From: Hasllibacter sp. MH4015
Lineage (GTDB): Bacteria > Pseudomonadota > Alphaproteobacteria > Rhodobacterales > Rhodobacteraceae
NCBI RefSeq assembly: GCF_020177575.1
Contig: NZ_JAHTBK010000001.1
Coordinates: 1,857,875 to 1,921,874 of the forward strand
Direction of reading: 5' to 3'
Length of the DNA: 64,000 bases
Each line of letters begins with the position of its first letter. Position 1 is the stretch's first letter. Below the pieces are notes generated by a model. The model searched no databases, had not been told where the DNA came from, and worked only from the letters and a program-made list of their open reading frames with translations. A program made the position numbers and the translations under genes. Below, one piece after another: positions 1-10,700 of this stretch.

Positions 1-765
1 GACCACACCTTCGCGCCCTTCCCCCTCCGCCCGCAAAGCGTTCACGCCCGCCAGACCCATGCCAAGGAAAACAGCGTCGTAATCTGCGCGCAGCGTGTCG
101 AGCGACAATTCCCGCCCGAGGGCCTTGTTGTAATGCACTTCGATGCCGCCGATTTTCAGCAGCCAATTCACCTCCGCCTCCGCGAAGCCATCGGTCGTCT
201 TGTAATAGGCGATACCGTATTCGTTCAGGCCGCCCGCCTTGGGCCGCGCATCGAACAGGTCCACGCCGTGGCCATGCATTGCCAAACGGTGTGCGCAGGC
301 CAGCCCGGCGGGGCCCGCACCGATCACGGCGATCCGTTTCCCCGTCGCCGGTGCCCGTTCGAACGGATGCACGCCGGAGGCCATCACCGTGTCGGTCGCA
401 TACCGCTGCAACTGGCCGATCAGCACCGGCTTGCCCTCGGCCGCCTCGCGCACGCAGGCCTCCTCGCACAGTGTCTCGGTCGGGCAAACCCGCGCGCACA
501 TGCCGCCAAGGATGTTCTGGTCGAAGATCGTCTGGGCCGCCGCCTCGGGCGTGCCGGTGGCGATCTGGCGGATGAAAAGCGGGATGTCGATGTCGGTCGG
601 GCAGGCCGTGATGCAGGGTGCGTCGTGGCAGAAATAGCACCGGTCGGCGGCCACCAGCGCCTCATGCGCGTCCAGTGGTGCGTGCAGGTCGCTGAAATTC
701 TCGGACAGGGCATCCGGCGCCAGACGTGCGGGCGCGATGCCGGGGGTGAAGGGGCTGTTGGTCAA
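1..765 (-). CDS. preT: NAD(P)-dependent dihydropyrimidine dehydrogenase subunit PreT-like (3' end missing)
   Basis: FAD/iron-sulfur oxidoreductase subunit expected to pass electrons from NAD(P)H to the dihydropyrimidine dehydrogenase catalytic subunit (PreA/PydA) in reductive uracil/thymine breakdown. 255 codons are visible before the window edge. The N-terminal part has a glutamate-synthase-small-subunit-type 4Fe-4S region with the cysteine runs RCYFCHDAPC, CARVCP and CEEAC. A Rossmann FAD-binding loop, VIGAGPAGLACA, follows. The start is a TTG at 765: AGGGAGG lies 5-6 bases upstream and no in-frame ATG fits. A glutamate synthase small-subunit paralogue is the alternative; the spacing and the PTDIDIPLFIRQIATG segment favour PreT. 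A palindrome resembling a RutR operator lies at 828-843. Confidence 0.85.
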   Translation of the reverse strand, partial: MTNSPFTPGIAPARLAPDALSENFSDLHAPLDAHEALVAADRCYFCHDAPCITACPTDIDIPLFIRQIATGTPEAAAQTIFDQNILGGMCARVCPTETLCEEACVREAAEGKPVLIGQLQRYATDTVMASGVHPFERAPATGKRIAVIGAGPAGLACAHRLAMHGHGVDLFDARPKAGGLNEYGIAYYKTTDGFAEAEVNWLLKIGGIEVHYNKALGRELSLDTLRADYDAVFLGMGLAGVNALRAEGEGREGVV

Positions 766-1045
766 GGCGGCCTCCCTTGCGAATGCTGGGGTCTTCGGTT
801 GGGTTCAGGCTGGCACGGGTTCAAAAATTTATCAAATGGTAAAATTTCTGCCGGACCGGGTGGGCCGAAAGCCTTGCGGATGAAAGCATGTTTGCCGAAA
901 ATTTGGGCGATTGCGGGCTGCAATCGCGCAGACCAGCGCCCATATCGGGATGAACAGAGCGGCTTTTCCCCGGCGGAACCCTGCGGTATAGCGGCTCAAC
1001 ACGACCGTCCCGCAGGCGGGGCCAAGGACAACGATGGGGAGCATT
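766..1045. other. Divergent intergenic region preT / accB
   Basis: About 280 bases between two divergent genes. An AT-rich patch around 820-850, unusual for this GC-rich window, contains the candidate operator at 828-843. No small gene or RNA is apparent in the rest. Confidence 0.6.
828..843. promoter_or_regulatory. Candidate RutR/TetR-type operator upstream of preT
   Basis: Imperfect palindrome TTTATCAAATGGTAAA, 12 of 16 positions symmetric, starting 62 bases upstream of the preT TTG start. Read on the minus strand it is TTTACCATTTGATAAA, which matches 11 of the 14 defined positions of the E. coli RutR consensus (TTGACCA-2-TGGTCAA). RutR-family repressors control pyrimidine catabolism, which fits the downstream gene. 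Binding is inferred. Confidence 0.4.
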
Positions 1046-1558
1046 ATGGCTGAGAAACCGCATGATCAGGACGTGGCCTTCATCAAGGCTTTGGCGGAGG
1101 TGCTTCGGGAAAACGATTTGACCGAGTTGCACGTCAAGCGTGAATACGGCGAAAGCGATTGGTTGAATGTCCGCGTGGCCAAGCAGCAGCCCATGGCCGC
1201 GCAGCCCATGATGATGCAGGCCCCCGCGGCACCGGCCACGCCCGCACCGGCCGCTGCGCCCGCGGCCCCCACCTCCTCCCCCGCCGCGCAAGCCCCAGCC
1301 GTTAGCGAAGATCCGGCCCAGGCCCCGGGTGCCGTGACCTCGCCCATGGTCGGCACCGTCTATTTGCAGCCCGAACCCTCCGCGCCCGCCTTCGTCAGCG
1401 TGGGGGACAAGGTGGTTGAAGGTCAGACGCTTCTGATCGTCGAGGCGATGAAGACCATGAACCAGATCCCCGCCCCGCGCGCAGGCACGGTCAAGCGCAT
1501 CGTCGTGGAAGACAAGGCACCCGTCGAATTCGGCGCGCCGTTGATGATCATCGAATAA
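1046..1558 (+). CDS. accB: Acetyl-CoA carboxylase biotin carboxyl carrier protein (AccB)
   Basis: Carries biotin between the biotin carboxylase and carboxyltransferase parts of acetyl-CoA carboxylase, the first committed step of fatty-acid synthesis. 170 residues. It has an N-terminal helical domain, an Ala/Pro-rich linker at about residues 50-95, and a C-terminal biotinyl domain with EAMKTMN, where Lys136 is the biotinylated residue. An upstream ATG at 1034 exists, but GGGGAG sits 4-5 bases before the ATG at 1046, so that start is used. accC follows after 26 bases, so the two form the usual accBC operon. Confidence 0.96.
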   Translation: MAEKPHDQDVAFIKALAEVLRENDLTELHVKREYGESDWLNVRVAKQQPMAAQPMMMQAPAAPATPAPAAAPAAPTSSPAAQAPAVSEDPAQAPGAVTSPMVGTVYLQPEPSAPAFVSVGDKVVEGQTLLIVEAMKTMNQIPAPRAGTVKRIVVEDKAPVEFGAPLMIIE

Positions 1559-1584
1559 GCAGCTTTTCCCGGGGGGCCCTGCCC

Positions 1585-2931
1585 ATGTTCCGCAAGATCC
1601 TGATCGCCAATCGCGGCGAGATCGCGCTTCGTGTCATCCGCGCCGCCCGCGAGATGGGGGTGGAGACGGTGGCCGTGCATTCCACCGCCGACACCGATGC
1701 GATGCATGTGCGCATGGCTGACGAGTCGGTCTGCATCGGCCCGCCGCCCGGCACCGACAGCTATCTGTCGATGTCCGCGATCCTGTCGGCGTGCGAGATT
1801 TCCGGGGCCGAAGCCATCCACCCGGGATACGGGTTCCTGTCCGAGAACGCGAATTTCGTCCAGGCCGTGGAAGATCACGGGATCAAGTTCATCGGCCCGT
1901 CCGCCGAACATATCCGCACCATGGGCGACAAGATTACCGCCAAGGAGACGATGATAAAGCTTGGCGTGCCCTGCGTGCCGGGGTCGGAGGGCGGCGTGCC
2001 GGACCTCGCCGCCGCGCGCAAGATTGGGGAAGATTTCGGCTATCCCGTCATCGTCAAGGCCACCGCAGGCGGCGGCGGGCGCGGAATGAAACTGGCGAAA
2101 TCGGCGGCGGAGATCGACACCGCGTTCGGCGCGGCCCGGTCCGAGGCCAAGGCCGCCTTCGGCAATGACGAGGTCTATATCGAAAAATACCTCGGCACGC
2201 CGCGCCATATCGAGGTGCAGGTGTTCGGCGACGGCAAGGGCAACGCCGTCCATCTGGGTGAGCGCGACTGTTCCCTGCAACGCCGCCACCAGAAGGTGTT
2301 CGAGGAGGCCCCCGGCCCCTCCATCACACCCGAATTGCGCGCGCAGATCGGGGAGACCTGCGCCAAGGCCGTGGCTGATCTGGGCTATGAGGGCGCGGGC
2401 ACCATCGAGTTCTTGTACGAGAACGGCGAATTCTACTTCATCGAGATGAACACGCGCCTTCAGGTCGAACATCCGGTGACGGAGGCGATCATGGGCGTGG
2501 ACCTCGTCCGCGAGCAAATCCGCGTGGCCGCCGGCCTGCCGATGTCGTTCAAGCAAGATGAGCTACAGGTCAACGGCCACGCCATCGAGGTGCGGATCAA
2601 TGCGGAGAAGCTGCCCAACTTTTCCCCCTGCCCCGGCACGATCAGCCAGTATCACGCGCCCGGCGGGTTGGGTGTGCGGATGGACAGCGCGCTTTACGAC
2701 GGCTACCGCATTCCGCCCTACTACGACTCGCTGATCGCCAAGCTGATCGTCCATGGCCGCGACCGGCCCGAGGCATTGGCGCGTCTGAACCGCGCGTTGG
2801 GGGAGCTGATCGTGGACGGTATCGATACCACCGTGCCGCTCTTCCGGGAACTGTTGCAGGCGGACGCGGTGCAGACCGGCGATTACACGATCCACTGGCT
2901 GGAAGGCTGGTTGGAAGAGAACCTGCAATAG
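1585..2931 (+). CDS. accC: Acetyl-CoA carboxylase biotin carboxylase subunit (AccC)
   Basis: ATP-dependent carboxylation of the biotin on AccB. 448 residues, the normal length. Opens with [16 protein letters not shown], contains the ATP-grasp glycine-rich loop [10 protein letters not shown], and the signature [16 protein letters not shown] carrying catalytic Glu and Arg residues. Second gene of accBC. It converges on the VOC gene, with only 16 bases between the stop codons. Confidence 0.98.
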   Translation: MFRKILIANRGEIALRVIRAAREMGVETVAVHSTADTDAMHVRMADESVCIGPPPGTDSYLSMSAILSACEISGAEAIHPGYGFLSENANFVQAVEDHGIKFIGPSAEHIRTMGDKITAKETMIKLGVPCVPGSEGGVPDLAAARKIGEDFGYPVIVKATAGGGGRGMKLAKSAAEIDTAFGAARSEAKAAFGNDEVYIEKYLGTPRHIEVQVFGDGKGNAVHLGERDCSLQRRHQKVFEEAPGPSITPELRAQIGETCAKAVADLGYEGAGTIEFLYENGEFYFIEMNTRLQVEHPVTEAIMGVDLVREQIRVAAGLPMSFKQDELQVNGHAIEVRINAEKLPNFSPCPGTISQYHAPGGLGVRMDSALYDGYRIPPYYDSLIAKLIVHGRDRPEALARLNRALGELIVDGIDTTVPLFRELLQADAVQTGDYTIHWLEGWLEENLQ

Positions 2932-2947
2932 CCCCATCGCGGGCGGC

Positions 2948-3310
2948 TCAGGCCGGTTGCCATAGTTCGATCGGATTGCCCTCGGGATCGTCGAGCCAGG
3001 CGAAGGTCCCGTTGGGATAGACCTCCGGGTCGCGCTTGACGGTGATCCCCGCGCTTTCCAACTGTGCGATCATCGCCTCCAGATCCGACACGCGGAAATT
3101 GACCATGAAGGGGCGCGGTGCGTCGGTCATCGGGCTGGTGAGCGTCGTGAAAGGCGCGAAAACCGTTTCACCCGCCTCTTGTGTCCAGGGCGGCGTGTCG
3201 TAATCGCCGGGGACAAGGTCGATGCCCAGGTGGTCGCGATACCATTTCGCGAGGGCGTCGGCGTCCTTGGCGACGAAGAACAGGCCCCCTATTCCGTCCA
3301 CTTTTTGCAT
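2948..3310 (-). CDS. VOC (glyoxalase/bleomycin-resistance fold) family protein
   Basis: 120-residue single-domain vicinal-oxygen-chelate protein. It starts VDGIGGLFFVAKDADALAKWYRDHLGI and ends DPEGNPIELWQP, where the Glu is the usual metal ligand of the fold. Substrate unknown: this superfamily includes glyoxalases, dioxygenases and resistance proteins. GGAGG precedes the ATG at 3310 by 7 bases; the frame stays open upstream to 3760, but that extension has no family resemblance. It sits alone between accC and aat. Confidence 0.85.
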   Translation of the reverse strand: MQKVDGIGGLFFVAKDADALAKWYRDHLGIDLVPGDYDTPPWTQEAGETVFAPFTTLTSPMTDAPRPFMVNFRVSDLEAMIAQLESAGITVKRDPEVYPNGTFAWLDDPEGNPIELWQPA

Positions 3311-3828
3311 GGCGCATCCTCCCCCCCGTGCTGGTGGCCAATCGTGAAAGCTGCGCACAGGATGACAGGCGACTTGCGTTCGGAAAAGGGGCGCGGCGCG
3401 CATGGGATCGGGCCGGGGCCCTGCTTGGGCCCGGTGATCGTGCAGCGCATCTCGGGAGGGGAAGGTCGTCCGCCAGGGTCGGACGCGGATGCGGAACGGG
3501 TCCGCGCATCGTAAAGGTGGACGGCGCCGCCCGAAGGCGGACCGGCGCTGCTGCCCGCAGGGCGGACAGGCTGGGACATGTGCATGCGGTGCCCAGACAT
3601 CCGGCGGTCCCGAAATCGGGGCCTTGCGGGGTGCAAGGCTGACATCCACCGGACCGGAAAGCCGATCACATCGAGGTCCGGACCAGAGCGGCCCGGGTTG
3701 GAATTCCAAGCGGGGACAAGACCATAGCGCCCCTAACATCCCGTTAACGCCGCCCGCCACGCGCGAAATAATTCCGCAAACGCCAAGTTTTCATGGGCTT
3801 TTCGATCCATCGGCCCTAACTGTCGCCC
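3311..3828. other. 518-bp intergenic region without a supported gene
   Basis: Between the divergent VOC gene and aat. Open frames here are GC-rich shadows without a plausible product. I see no tRNA, and the GGAAGCAGC core of SRP RNA is absent. One strong hairpin lies at 3414-3434: a GGGCCC/GGGCCC core around a TGCTT loop, extended by one more pair past a mismatch. The last 100 bases before aat are less GC-rich and probably hold its promoter. An unrecognised small RNA cannot be excluded. Confidence 0.45.
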
Positions 3829-4467
3829 ATGGCCCACGATATGCACCCTTCCCCGCGGCCCGCGCTCAGCCCAGAGTTGATGGTGCGGGCCTATGCGGCG
3901 GGCATCTTCCCGATGTCCGAGGGGGCCGAGGATACGGAGGTGTTCTGGGTCGACCCGCAACGCCGCGGCATCTTTCCGATCGACGGGTTCCACATATCCC
4001 GCTCGCTGCGCCGCAGGGTCCGGCGCGGGGGCTATAGCGTGCGCGTCAACTACGATTTTCCGGGCGTGATCGACGGCTGCGCGGACCGCGCGCCGACCTG
4101 GATCAATTCCACCCTGACCGAATGCTACATGGCGCTCTATTCCAGGGGCCTCGCCCATTCCGTGGAGATATGGGATGACGAGGGGCTGGCGGGCGGCGTG
4201 TTCGGCGTGGCGTTGGGTGCCGCATTTTTCGGCGAGAGCATGTTCTCACGCAGGACCGACGCCTCGAAGCTGGCGCTGGCGCATCTTGTGCAGCGGCTGC
4301 GCCTTGGTGGATTCGTCCTCTTCGACACTCAATTCGTGACCGACCATCTGCAAAGCCTGGGCGCCATCGAGGTTGCGCGGGCCGATTACCGGGCGAAACT
4401 GGCGACCGCTTTGATGTTGCCCGCCGATTTCCTGTCCCTGCCCGAGGATGCGCCGCTGGAGGTCTGA
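3829..4467 (+). CDS. aat: Leucyl/phenylalanyl-tRNA--protein transferase
   Basis: Transfers Leu or Phe from aminoacyl-tRNA to the N-terminal Arg or Lys of proteins, marking them for ClpS/ClpAP degradation. 212 residues, typical. Family landmarks: MVRAYAAGIFPM near the N-terminus, VFWVDPQRRGIFP, GGVFGVALGAAFFGESMFSR and LFDTQFVTDHLQSLGA. The gene lies 4 bases from the stop of the convergent DUF2155 gene. The accBC-aat-DUF2155-mlaD-NDUFA12 neighbourhood is common in Rhodobacteraceae. Confidence 0.97.
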   Translation: MAHDMHPSPRPALSPELMVRAYAAGIFPMSEGAEDTEVFWVDPQRRGIFPIDGFHISRSLRRRVRRGGYSVRVNYDFPGVIDGCADRAPTWINSTLTECYMALYSRGLAHSVEIWDDEGLAGGVFGVALGAAFFGESMFSRRTDASKLALAHLVQRLRLGGFVLFDTQFVTDHLQSLGAIEVARADYRAKLATALMLPADFLSLPEDAPLEV

Positions 4468-4471
4468 CCCC

Positions 4472-5047
4472 TCAGGCCGCCGCGCAGCCCAGAACCCAGA
4501 CATCGTAGCGCGCATGTTCCAACGCGTTGAGCGCGGGGGAGGAGGCGATCATCCAGCCCAGGAACAGTTGCTGCCCTTCAAGGTCCAGAACCTCCAGATG
4601 CGCATAGGCATCGCCGTCCGGATCGCCCGCCGGGAACCGGCATTCCGTCACCCGCACCGCGATGCGCCCGAACACCACCGTCTGACCGATGGCCAGTTCG
4701 ATATCCGTGGGCTGCCCAAGCAACCGGTCGAGCGCGCGCAGCGACACGACGCTGCCTTGCTGCGTCGGGGGCTGGCTGATGGAGGTGACGGGGCCGGTGA
4801 CGCCGGGAAAGCTCTCGAACGAGCCCTGGCTGCCACCATCGCCGAGGTTGAGCGTGATATCCCCGCCGCCGGTATCGGCAATCAGACCGCCATCTTCCGA
4901 GATCGTCAGCTCCGTGCTGCCATCGCCGGAATCGAGCTGGAAATCCTCGAACGTGTTGTCACCATCGAAATTATCGAATTGCTGCGCCGCGACGGGCGCG
5001 CAGATGGCCAGACACGCGGCCAGGCATATCGACCCGAGACGGCGCAT
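4472..5047 (-). CDS. DUF2155 domain-containing exported protein
   Basis: 191 residues with a signal peptide (MRRLGSICLAACLAICAPVAAQ). An acidic, Gly/Asp-rich linker spans about residues 24-95. The C-terminal DUF2155 region carries RALDRLLGQPTDIE and LEGQQLFLGWMIASSPALNALEHARYD. Function unknown; it is found next to mlaD and NDUFA12 in many alphaproteobacteria, which suggests an envelope role. The start codon shares one base with the mlaD stop (TGATG), so translation is probably coupled. Confidence 0.9.
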   Translation of the reverse strand: MRRLGSICLAACLAICAPVAAQQFDNFDGDNTFEDFQLDSGDGSTELTISEDGGLIADTGGGDITLNLGDGGSQGSFESFPGVTGPVTSISQPPTQQGSVVSLRALDRLLGQPTDIELAIGQTVVFGRIAVRVTECRFPAGDPDGDAYAHLEVLDLEGQQLFLGWMIASSPALNALEHARYDVWVLGCAAA

Positions 5048-5502
5048 CAGCTGCCTTCACTGCCGCCGAAGAACCGCAGCAAGAGCGTGATGAGGCTGAC
5101 GGAGGATTGGGTGTCGAGGATCTCTCCCCCCTCCTCCAGATCGAACGGAGAGCCGCCGGGGATCACTTCGACGAACGAGCCGCCCAGAAGCCCTTCGGAC
5201 GAGATCGCGATGGCGCTGTCATCGGGAAGGACCACGTCATTGGCCACGGCAAAGGTCGTCTCCGCCAGGAAGGTCGTCGGGTTCAGTTCCATCCCCGTCA
5301 CGGTGCCGATGCGCACGCCCGCAAGGCGCACTTCGGTGCCAACTGCGATCCCCTCGGCGGAGCGGAACGCGGCGGTCAATTCGTAGCTGCCCGCCTCGGA
5401 CGGGCCACCGGGGCCGGAGGCATAGACGAAAAAGCCGATCGCGGCGGCCAGGACAACGGCACCGGTGGCAATCTCGGGAAGGGAATAGTCAGTCTCGGCC
5501 AT
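5047..5502 (-). CDS. mlaD: MlaD-family (MCE domain) outer-membrane lipid asymmetry protein
   Basis: Substrate-binding component of the Mla phospholipid transport system. 151 residues. It has one N-terminal membrane anchor (about residues 10-28) followed by one MCE domain: SYELTAAFRSAEGIAVGTEVRLAGVRIG, then DDSAIAISSEGLLGGSFVEVIPGG. The hydrophobic C-terminus (SLITLLLRFFGG) fits the pore-forming segment of MlaD hexamers. The other mla genes are not in this window. First gene of a coupled pair with the DUF2155 protein. Confidence 0.92.
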   Translation of the reverse strand: MAETDYSLPEIATGAVVLAAAIGFFVYASGPGGPSEAGSYELTAAFRSAEGIAVGTEVRLAGVRIGTVTGMELNPTTFLAETTFAVANDVVLPDDSAIAISSEGLLGGSFVEVIPGGSPFDLEEGGEILDTQSSVSLITLLLRFFGGSEGS

Positions 5503-5571
5503 GGGAGTGCATAGCGTGGGCGTGACGGCGCGCCAAGGGGGGTGCTGCGCGCCCGCCCGTTTGCGGCACGA

Positions 5572-5949
5572 TCACTCCGGGCTCCACGCCTCGTAATCGC
5601 GCCGATCCGCCGGTTCCGCCCGGCGCAGCGAGCCTGCGGGGGCATAGGCGGCCTGGGTGCCGGTCAGGTTCGGCAGATGCGGCTTTTCCCACGTCTTGTG
5701 AGGCAACGGCGTCTCCGACGGCGGCGTGTCCCAGGTGTGGTGCAGCCAGCCGTGCCAATCGGGATCGACGCGGGACGCCTCCGCCTCACCGTTGAAGATC
5801 ACCCAGCGCTTCGTGTCGTCGGCATTGCGGTAGAATATGTTTCCGGCGGCATCCTCGCCCACCTTGTTGCCCTTGCGCGCGGTGAAGAGCTGGGTGCCGA
5901 TGGTCTGTCCATCCCACCAGGTGAAGAGGCGTTTGAAGAAGCTGGCCAT
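5572..5949 (-). CDS. NADH:ubiquinone oxidoreductase subunit NDUFA12 family protein
   Basis: Accessory subunit of respiratory complex I, the bacterial homologue of mitochondrial B17.2. 125 residues. The Trp/Tyr-rich family pattern is clear: [20 protein letters not shown], then [24 protein letters not shown]. The C-terminal [21 protein letters not shown] is also typical. The ATG at 5949 is the natural family start although the ribosome-binding site is weak. 69 bases upstream of mlaD on the same strand. Confidence 0.95.
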   Translation of the reverse strand: MASFFKRLFTWWDGQTIGTQLFTARKGNKVGEDAAGNIFYRNADDTKRWVIFNGEAEASRVDPDWHGWLHHTWDTPPSETPLPHKTWEKPHLPNLTGTQAAYAPAGSLRRAEPADRRDYEAWSPE

Positions 5950-6218
5950 GGTTCGATCCGGGTCCGGTACTGGTCCCGCGTCTTGTGCCCGTTTGACCCG
6001 CCAAGGTCCAGTGCCATGCCGTCGCGCTTCGGGTGATTGTCGGCCCGGGGACAAGCCGCTTACGGCCCGCCGACATATCCGGGCCGACGTGACGGAACGG
6101 GTGTTCTTCAACGGTGGCGGGCGGCAGGACAGGTGGCCCTTGATGTGGCGGGGCGATTGCAGGGGGGCGGCGGCCTGTTCTATCAAGCGCGCAACCAATA
6201 TCACGGGAGAGACCCTAA

Positions 6219-7511
6219 ATGACCGATGGCCCCAGCTACGGCTTCGACACGCTCCAAATCCACGCAGGCGCGCGGCCCGACCCCGCAACCGGCGCGCGGC
6301 AGACGCCGATCTACCAGACCACGGCCTATGTGTTCCGCGATGCCAAACACGCGGCGGCTTTGTTCAACCTGCAAGAGGTGGGCTACATCTATTCCCGCCT
6401 GACCAACCCAACGGTCGCGGTGTTGCAGGAGCGGATTGCTACCCTGGAAGGCGGCGCGGGGGCGGTCTGCTGCTCCTCCGGTCACGCGGCGCAGATCATG
6501 GCGCTCTTCCCGATCATGGCGCCGGGGCGGAATGTGGTTGTCTCCACAAGGCTTTACGGCGGCACGGTCACGCAATTCTCCCAAACCATCAAGCGCTTTG
6601 GGTGGGAGGCGAAATTCGTCGATTTCGACGATCTGGACGCGGTGAAAGCGGCCATCGACGACGATACGCGCGCGATCTTCGGTGAAGCCATCGCCAACCC
6701 CGGCGGCTACATCATGGACGTGCGCGCGGTGGCCGATATTGCCGACGGGGCGGGCATTCCGCTGATTATCGACAATACAACCGCCACGCCCTACCTGCAC
6801 CGCCCGATCGAGCATGGGGCCACGCTGGTCGTGCATTCCACCACCAAGTACCTGACCGGCAACGGCACCGTGACCGGCGGCTGCGTGGTCGATTCGGGCA
6901 AGTTCGATTGGGCCGCGTCGGACAAGTTCCCGTCGCTCAGCCAGCCCGAGCCCGCCTACCACGGCCTGAAATTTGCCGAGACCTTCGGCCCGCTGGCCTA
7001 CACCTTCCACGGCATCGCCATCGGCCTGCGCGATCTGGGCATGACGATGAACCCGCAGGCTGCCCACTACACGCTGATGGGGATCGAGACGCTGAGCCTG
7101 CGGATGGAGCGGCACGTGGAGAACGCGGTGAAGATCGCCAAGTGGCTGGAAGCCGATGACCGCGTGGATTTCGTAACCTACGCGGGACTTGAATCGTCAC
7201 CCTATTTCGAGCGTGTGAAGACGGTCTGCCCCAAGGGCGCGGGCGCCTTGTTCACCTTCGCGGTCAAGGGCGGGTACGAGGCCTGCGTGAAGCTGGTCGA
7301 TTCGCTGGAGATTTTCAGCCACGTGGCCAATCTGGGCGACACACGCTCGCTGATCATCCATTCGGCCTCCACCACCCACCGGCAATTGACGCCGGAGCAG
7401 CAGGAAGCCGCCGGGGCCGCGCCGAACGTGGTGCGGGTCTCCATCGGGACGGAGGATGCCGACGATCTGATCGCCGATCTGGACCGGGCGCTGGCGGCGG
7501 CCACGGCCTGA
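6219..7511 (+). CDS. metY: O-acetylhomoserine sulfhydrylase / aminocarboxypropyltransferase
   Basis: PLP enzyme that makes homocysteine from O-acetylhomoserine and sulfide (methionine synthesis). 430 residues, normal for MetY and longer than cystathionine synthases. Opens [11 protein letters not shown], has [11 protein letters not shown], and the PLP lysine is Lys210 in [20 protein letters not shown] lies just upstream of the ATG. The 269-base upstream region holds no motif I can assign to a SAM riboswitch. A perfect inverted repeat follows at 7571-7600. Monocistronic by layout. Confidence 0.96.
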   Translation: MTDGPSYGFDTLQIHAGARPDPATGARQTPIYQTTAYVFRDAKHAAALFNLQEVGYIYSRLTNPTVAVLQERIATLEGGAGAVCCSSGHAAQIMALFPIMAPGRNVVVSTRLYGGTVTQFSQTIKRFGWEAKFVDFDDLDAVKAAIDDDTRAIFGEAIANPGGYIMDVRAVADIADGAGIPLIIDNTTATPYLHRPIEHGATLVVHSTTKYLTGNGTVTGGCVVDSGKFDWAASDKFPSLSQPEPAYHGLKFAETFGPLAYTFHGIAIGLRDLGMTMNPQAAHYTLMGIETLSLRMERHVENAVKIAKWLEADDRVDFVTYAGLESSPYFERVKTVCPKGAGALFTFAVKGGYEACVKLVDSLEIFSHVANLGDTRSLIIHSASTTHRQLTPEQQEAAGAAPNVVRVSIGTEDADDLIADLDRALAAATA

Positions 7512-7570
7512 GAACCGAATATTAACGCTGTTTGGGCCAGATTGGCCCCGGTGGCGGCCAAGGCGCATGG

Positions 7571-7600
7571 GGGGCGCGGTGGGACATGCCACCGCGCCCC
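7571..7600 (+). terminator. Perfect inverted repeat, probable metY terminator
   Basis: A 12-bp perfect stem (GGGGCGCGGTGG and its complement) around the 6-base loop GACATG, starting 59 bases after the metY stop. Followed by TTCGCG rather than a T-run, as is common in high-GC genomes, so termination is inferred from position and stem strength. Confidence 0.6.
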
Positions 7601-7763
7601 TTCGCGTCGCCCCCTTTTGTGAGGCGTCCAAAAGATTTAGACTAAATCCTGCCGATGGGGCGCATCGGGCGTGCAGACTGGTTTGCCCTCCGGAAAAAGC
7701 CCTGTAAGAGGGGGCGATTGTGGCGCGACTGCCACGCCTTTGGACGAATGATCGAGGCCTGAC

Positions 7764-10700
7764 TTGACGGTGAATATCGCACTCTTCCTGTCCGCGGACG
7801 GTATCGCGCTGGCGCATCGCCAGCCGGCCGGCCATTGGGCGATGATCGCGGAGGCGGATCTGTCCGGCGGCGACATCGGCGCGGCCCTGTCGACCCTGCG
7901 TGAAGCCGCGGTGGAGCGGGAAGGCGAGGAGTTCGAGGCGCTTCTGGTGCTGCCCGACGACCAGATCCTCTATACCTCCCTGACGGTGCCCACGGCGGAC
8001 CCGGAACTGACGGTGTTCCGGATCGAGGACGGATTGGACGGCCTGACACCCTATTCCGTGACCGAGCTGCAATACGATTGGCGCGTGCTGGAGGAGGACC
8101 GCGTGAAGATCGCGGTTGTCGCGCGGGAGACGCTGGACGAGGCGCGCGGCTTCGCGGCGCAATACGGGTTCGTCGGTGCGGGCTTTGCCGCGATGCCGCC
8201 CACGGAACGCTTTCCCGGCGTGCCGCTCTTTGAGTTGAGCGACGCGGCGAAGGGCATGGATTTCTCCGCCGAGGGGATCGCGTTTGGTCCCGACACCTAC
8301 GGGCAGCCCGAAGCGGAGGCGGCCGAACAGGTCGCGCCGGAGCCGGAGGAGCAATCAGACGCGCCGGACGGTGGCCTGAACGCCGAAGCGCCTGGGGTGA
8401 TCCCGCCCGCCGTCGAGACCGAAAGCCTGCCGGACGAGGTTGCGCCGGAGGACGCCGCGCCTGAGGCGGAGGTGGAGCCCGCCGCTCCCGCCGACGCGCC
8501 CGGTGTTGTCGTTCCGCCGGTGGAGGAGCCGTCGGTAGAGGAGCCACCGCTGGAGCCGTTGCCCGCGGACGAGCCTTCCCTCTCCGAAGAGGTTTCACCC
8601 GACCCGGTTGATGCACCCGAAGAGCCGCCCTTCTCCGCCATGGAGGGGGAGAACCCGGCGCTGGCCGAGGCACTCAACATGGCCGCCGCAGCCGAAAGCG
8701 CGCCGGTGCAGCCGATTGCCGATCCGACCCAGGCCGGGCCGATCGAGCCGTTGCGGACGGAACCGGAAGCCGAGACGCCGCCGGACCCGATCGGCGATGC
8801 TGGCGATGACGATCCGGCCCTGCCGCCCGCCCCGTCCCCCGCCGCGCGGGAGGCCCGCCAGCGGGCCCGCGTGATCCGGGGGGAAGCCCCCGCCGCGAAG
8901 CCCGACAGCACCGCCGCCCCGGGCGGTCAATTCACCGCCCGCAAGAGCCGCGTCGACTCGCCCGCCGCCCCGCGCGGCAGCCTCGTTGGCCAACGGGAGG
9001 GTCGCCTTGGTCTGACCGGCGCATCTGTCAGTCCGGCAGGCGACACGCCGGACACACCGGAGGTGACGGAGGGTGCGGCGGCACAGATGCCCCGGCTTGC
9101 AGAACAGTTGCAGCGGGTGCGCGATGCCTCCAAGACACGGCCCAAACCCGCGAAAGTGGCCGATGCGCCGACCCGCCCGCGGGTGGAGATCGACCCGACG
9201 GCCGGTGGCAATCCCACCGGGTTGAGCGCAAGCCCCCGTCCCTCCCCCTTCGACACTCCACCCCCGGCGGCGGACACGCCGGATGCCGCCCCCAAACGCG
9301 GCCTTCTGGGCGGATTGCGCCGCTCGAAGCCGGAGGATCGGAAGGCCGACGCCGCCGCCCTGACGGCCCCGGCCCCCAGCGCAGATGTCCCCCTTGCGGC
9401 GCCGACGCAGCCGGAGGCGCGCGGCGGCCTTCTGCGCCGACGCCAGGCCGCACCTGTCACCGATGCGCCGGATGCGACCGATGGCGGAGACGGGGCGGCA
9501 GTCGAGGATGAGACCTTCACCTCGGGCCTTCTGGCCCGCAAGGCCACGCCCTCGGCCGGGCCGTCGTTCCGCACCGGGCTGATCCTGACCGTGATCCTGC
9601 TGCTGCTTTTGGCGATGGTGGCGATCTGGTCGGCGGTGTTCCTGCCCGACAGCCCGCTGGCGCGGCTTCTGAACGGTGGCGCGTCGGACGATCGGGTCGC
9701 CAGCGCGCCGGTCAATGGCGGGCAAGCGCCCGACGTCGTCACCTCCGCGCCCGTGATCGGAACGGCGGGGGGCGGGCAGCCGTCGCTCGCCGATGAAGCG
9801 GCGGCGGACGGCGTAGACCTCGACCTCGCCGCGCTCGACCCCGACGGGGCGGCCCCGCCCGGTGGAGACACGGGCGCCGCGGATGACAGCGCCCTGCCCG
9901 ATATCGACGCGGATCTGGACCTGCCGCCCCTGCCCCCGATTGATCCGGGGCTAAACCCGTCCGTCGAGGAGGCAGAGGCGCTTTACGCGGAAGACGGGAT
10001 CTGGGCCCGGTCCCCCGAGCGCCCGGACCTGCGGCCCTTCGATCTGCTTGACCAGACCTACACCGCCTCCATCGACCCGGAGGTGTCGGCGTTTGATGCC
10101 GTCGCCTTGCCCGATCCCGGCGTGAACCCGGGCGAATTGCTGCGCCGGTTCCCGCCGCCGCCGCCCTTCGGCACCGAGTTCGACCTGACCGCCGATGGTC
10201 AGGTGGCCCCGACCCCGGAGGGGGTCGTGACGCCCGAGGGCGCTTTTGTCATTTTGGGGACCCCGCCCGTGGTCGCCAGCCAGCGCCCGCGCGAAGTGGT
10301 GTCGGAGGCACCCGCCATCGACGTGGACGATGCGGTTCTGGCCGCCTTCCGCCCCGCCGCACGGCCCGCTGACCTGTCGGAGACACGGGAACGGCAGGTG
10401 CTCGGCGGCCTGACGGAGGAGGAATTGAGCGCCGTGCGCCCCTCCGCCCGCCCGCAATCACCCCAGGAAGCGGCGGCGGCGGCCTCTCTGTTTCCCGGCG
10501 ACGGGCCGACCAATGCCGACGACCCGGACGCGGTCGACCCGGTGATCGCGGCGCTGTCGCAGGGCACCGATCTGGCCACGGCACGCTCGCTTCTGCCCGC
10601 GCAGCGCCCGTCCAACATCGCGCAGATCGTGGCAAGCGCCGACCGCAGCCCGCCCGAAGTGACCGAGGTGGCCGCCGTCGCCCCCTCCGCCGTGGCGCCC

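Noticed and set aside
3311-3760. N-terminal extension of the VOC protein
   Set aside because: A strong GGAGG precedes the internal ATG at 3310, and the 150-residue extension has no resemblance to the fold.
3489-4037. 182-codon plus-strand frame overlapping the start of aat
   Set aside because: Overlaps aat in another frame by 200 bases; no domain and no ribosome-binding site.
5950-6218. Possible SAM-II or other SAM riboswitch upstream of metY
   Set aside because: The 269-base leader was read for the SAM-II pseudoknot pattern and its terminal GCTAAA-type segment; none fits.
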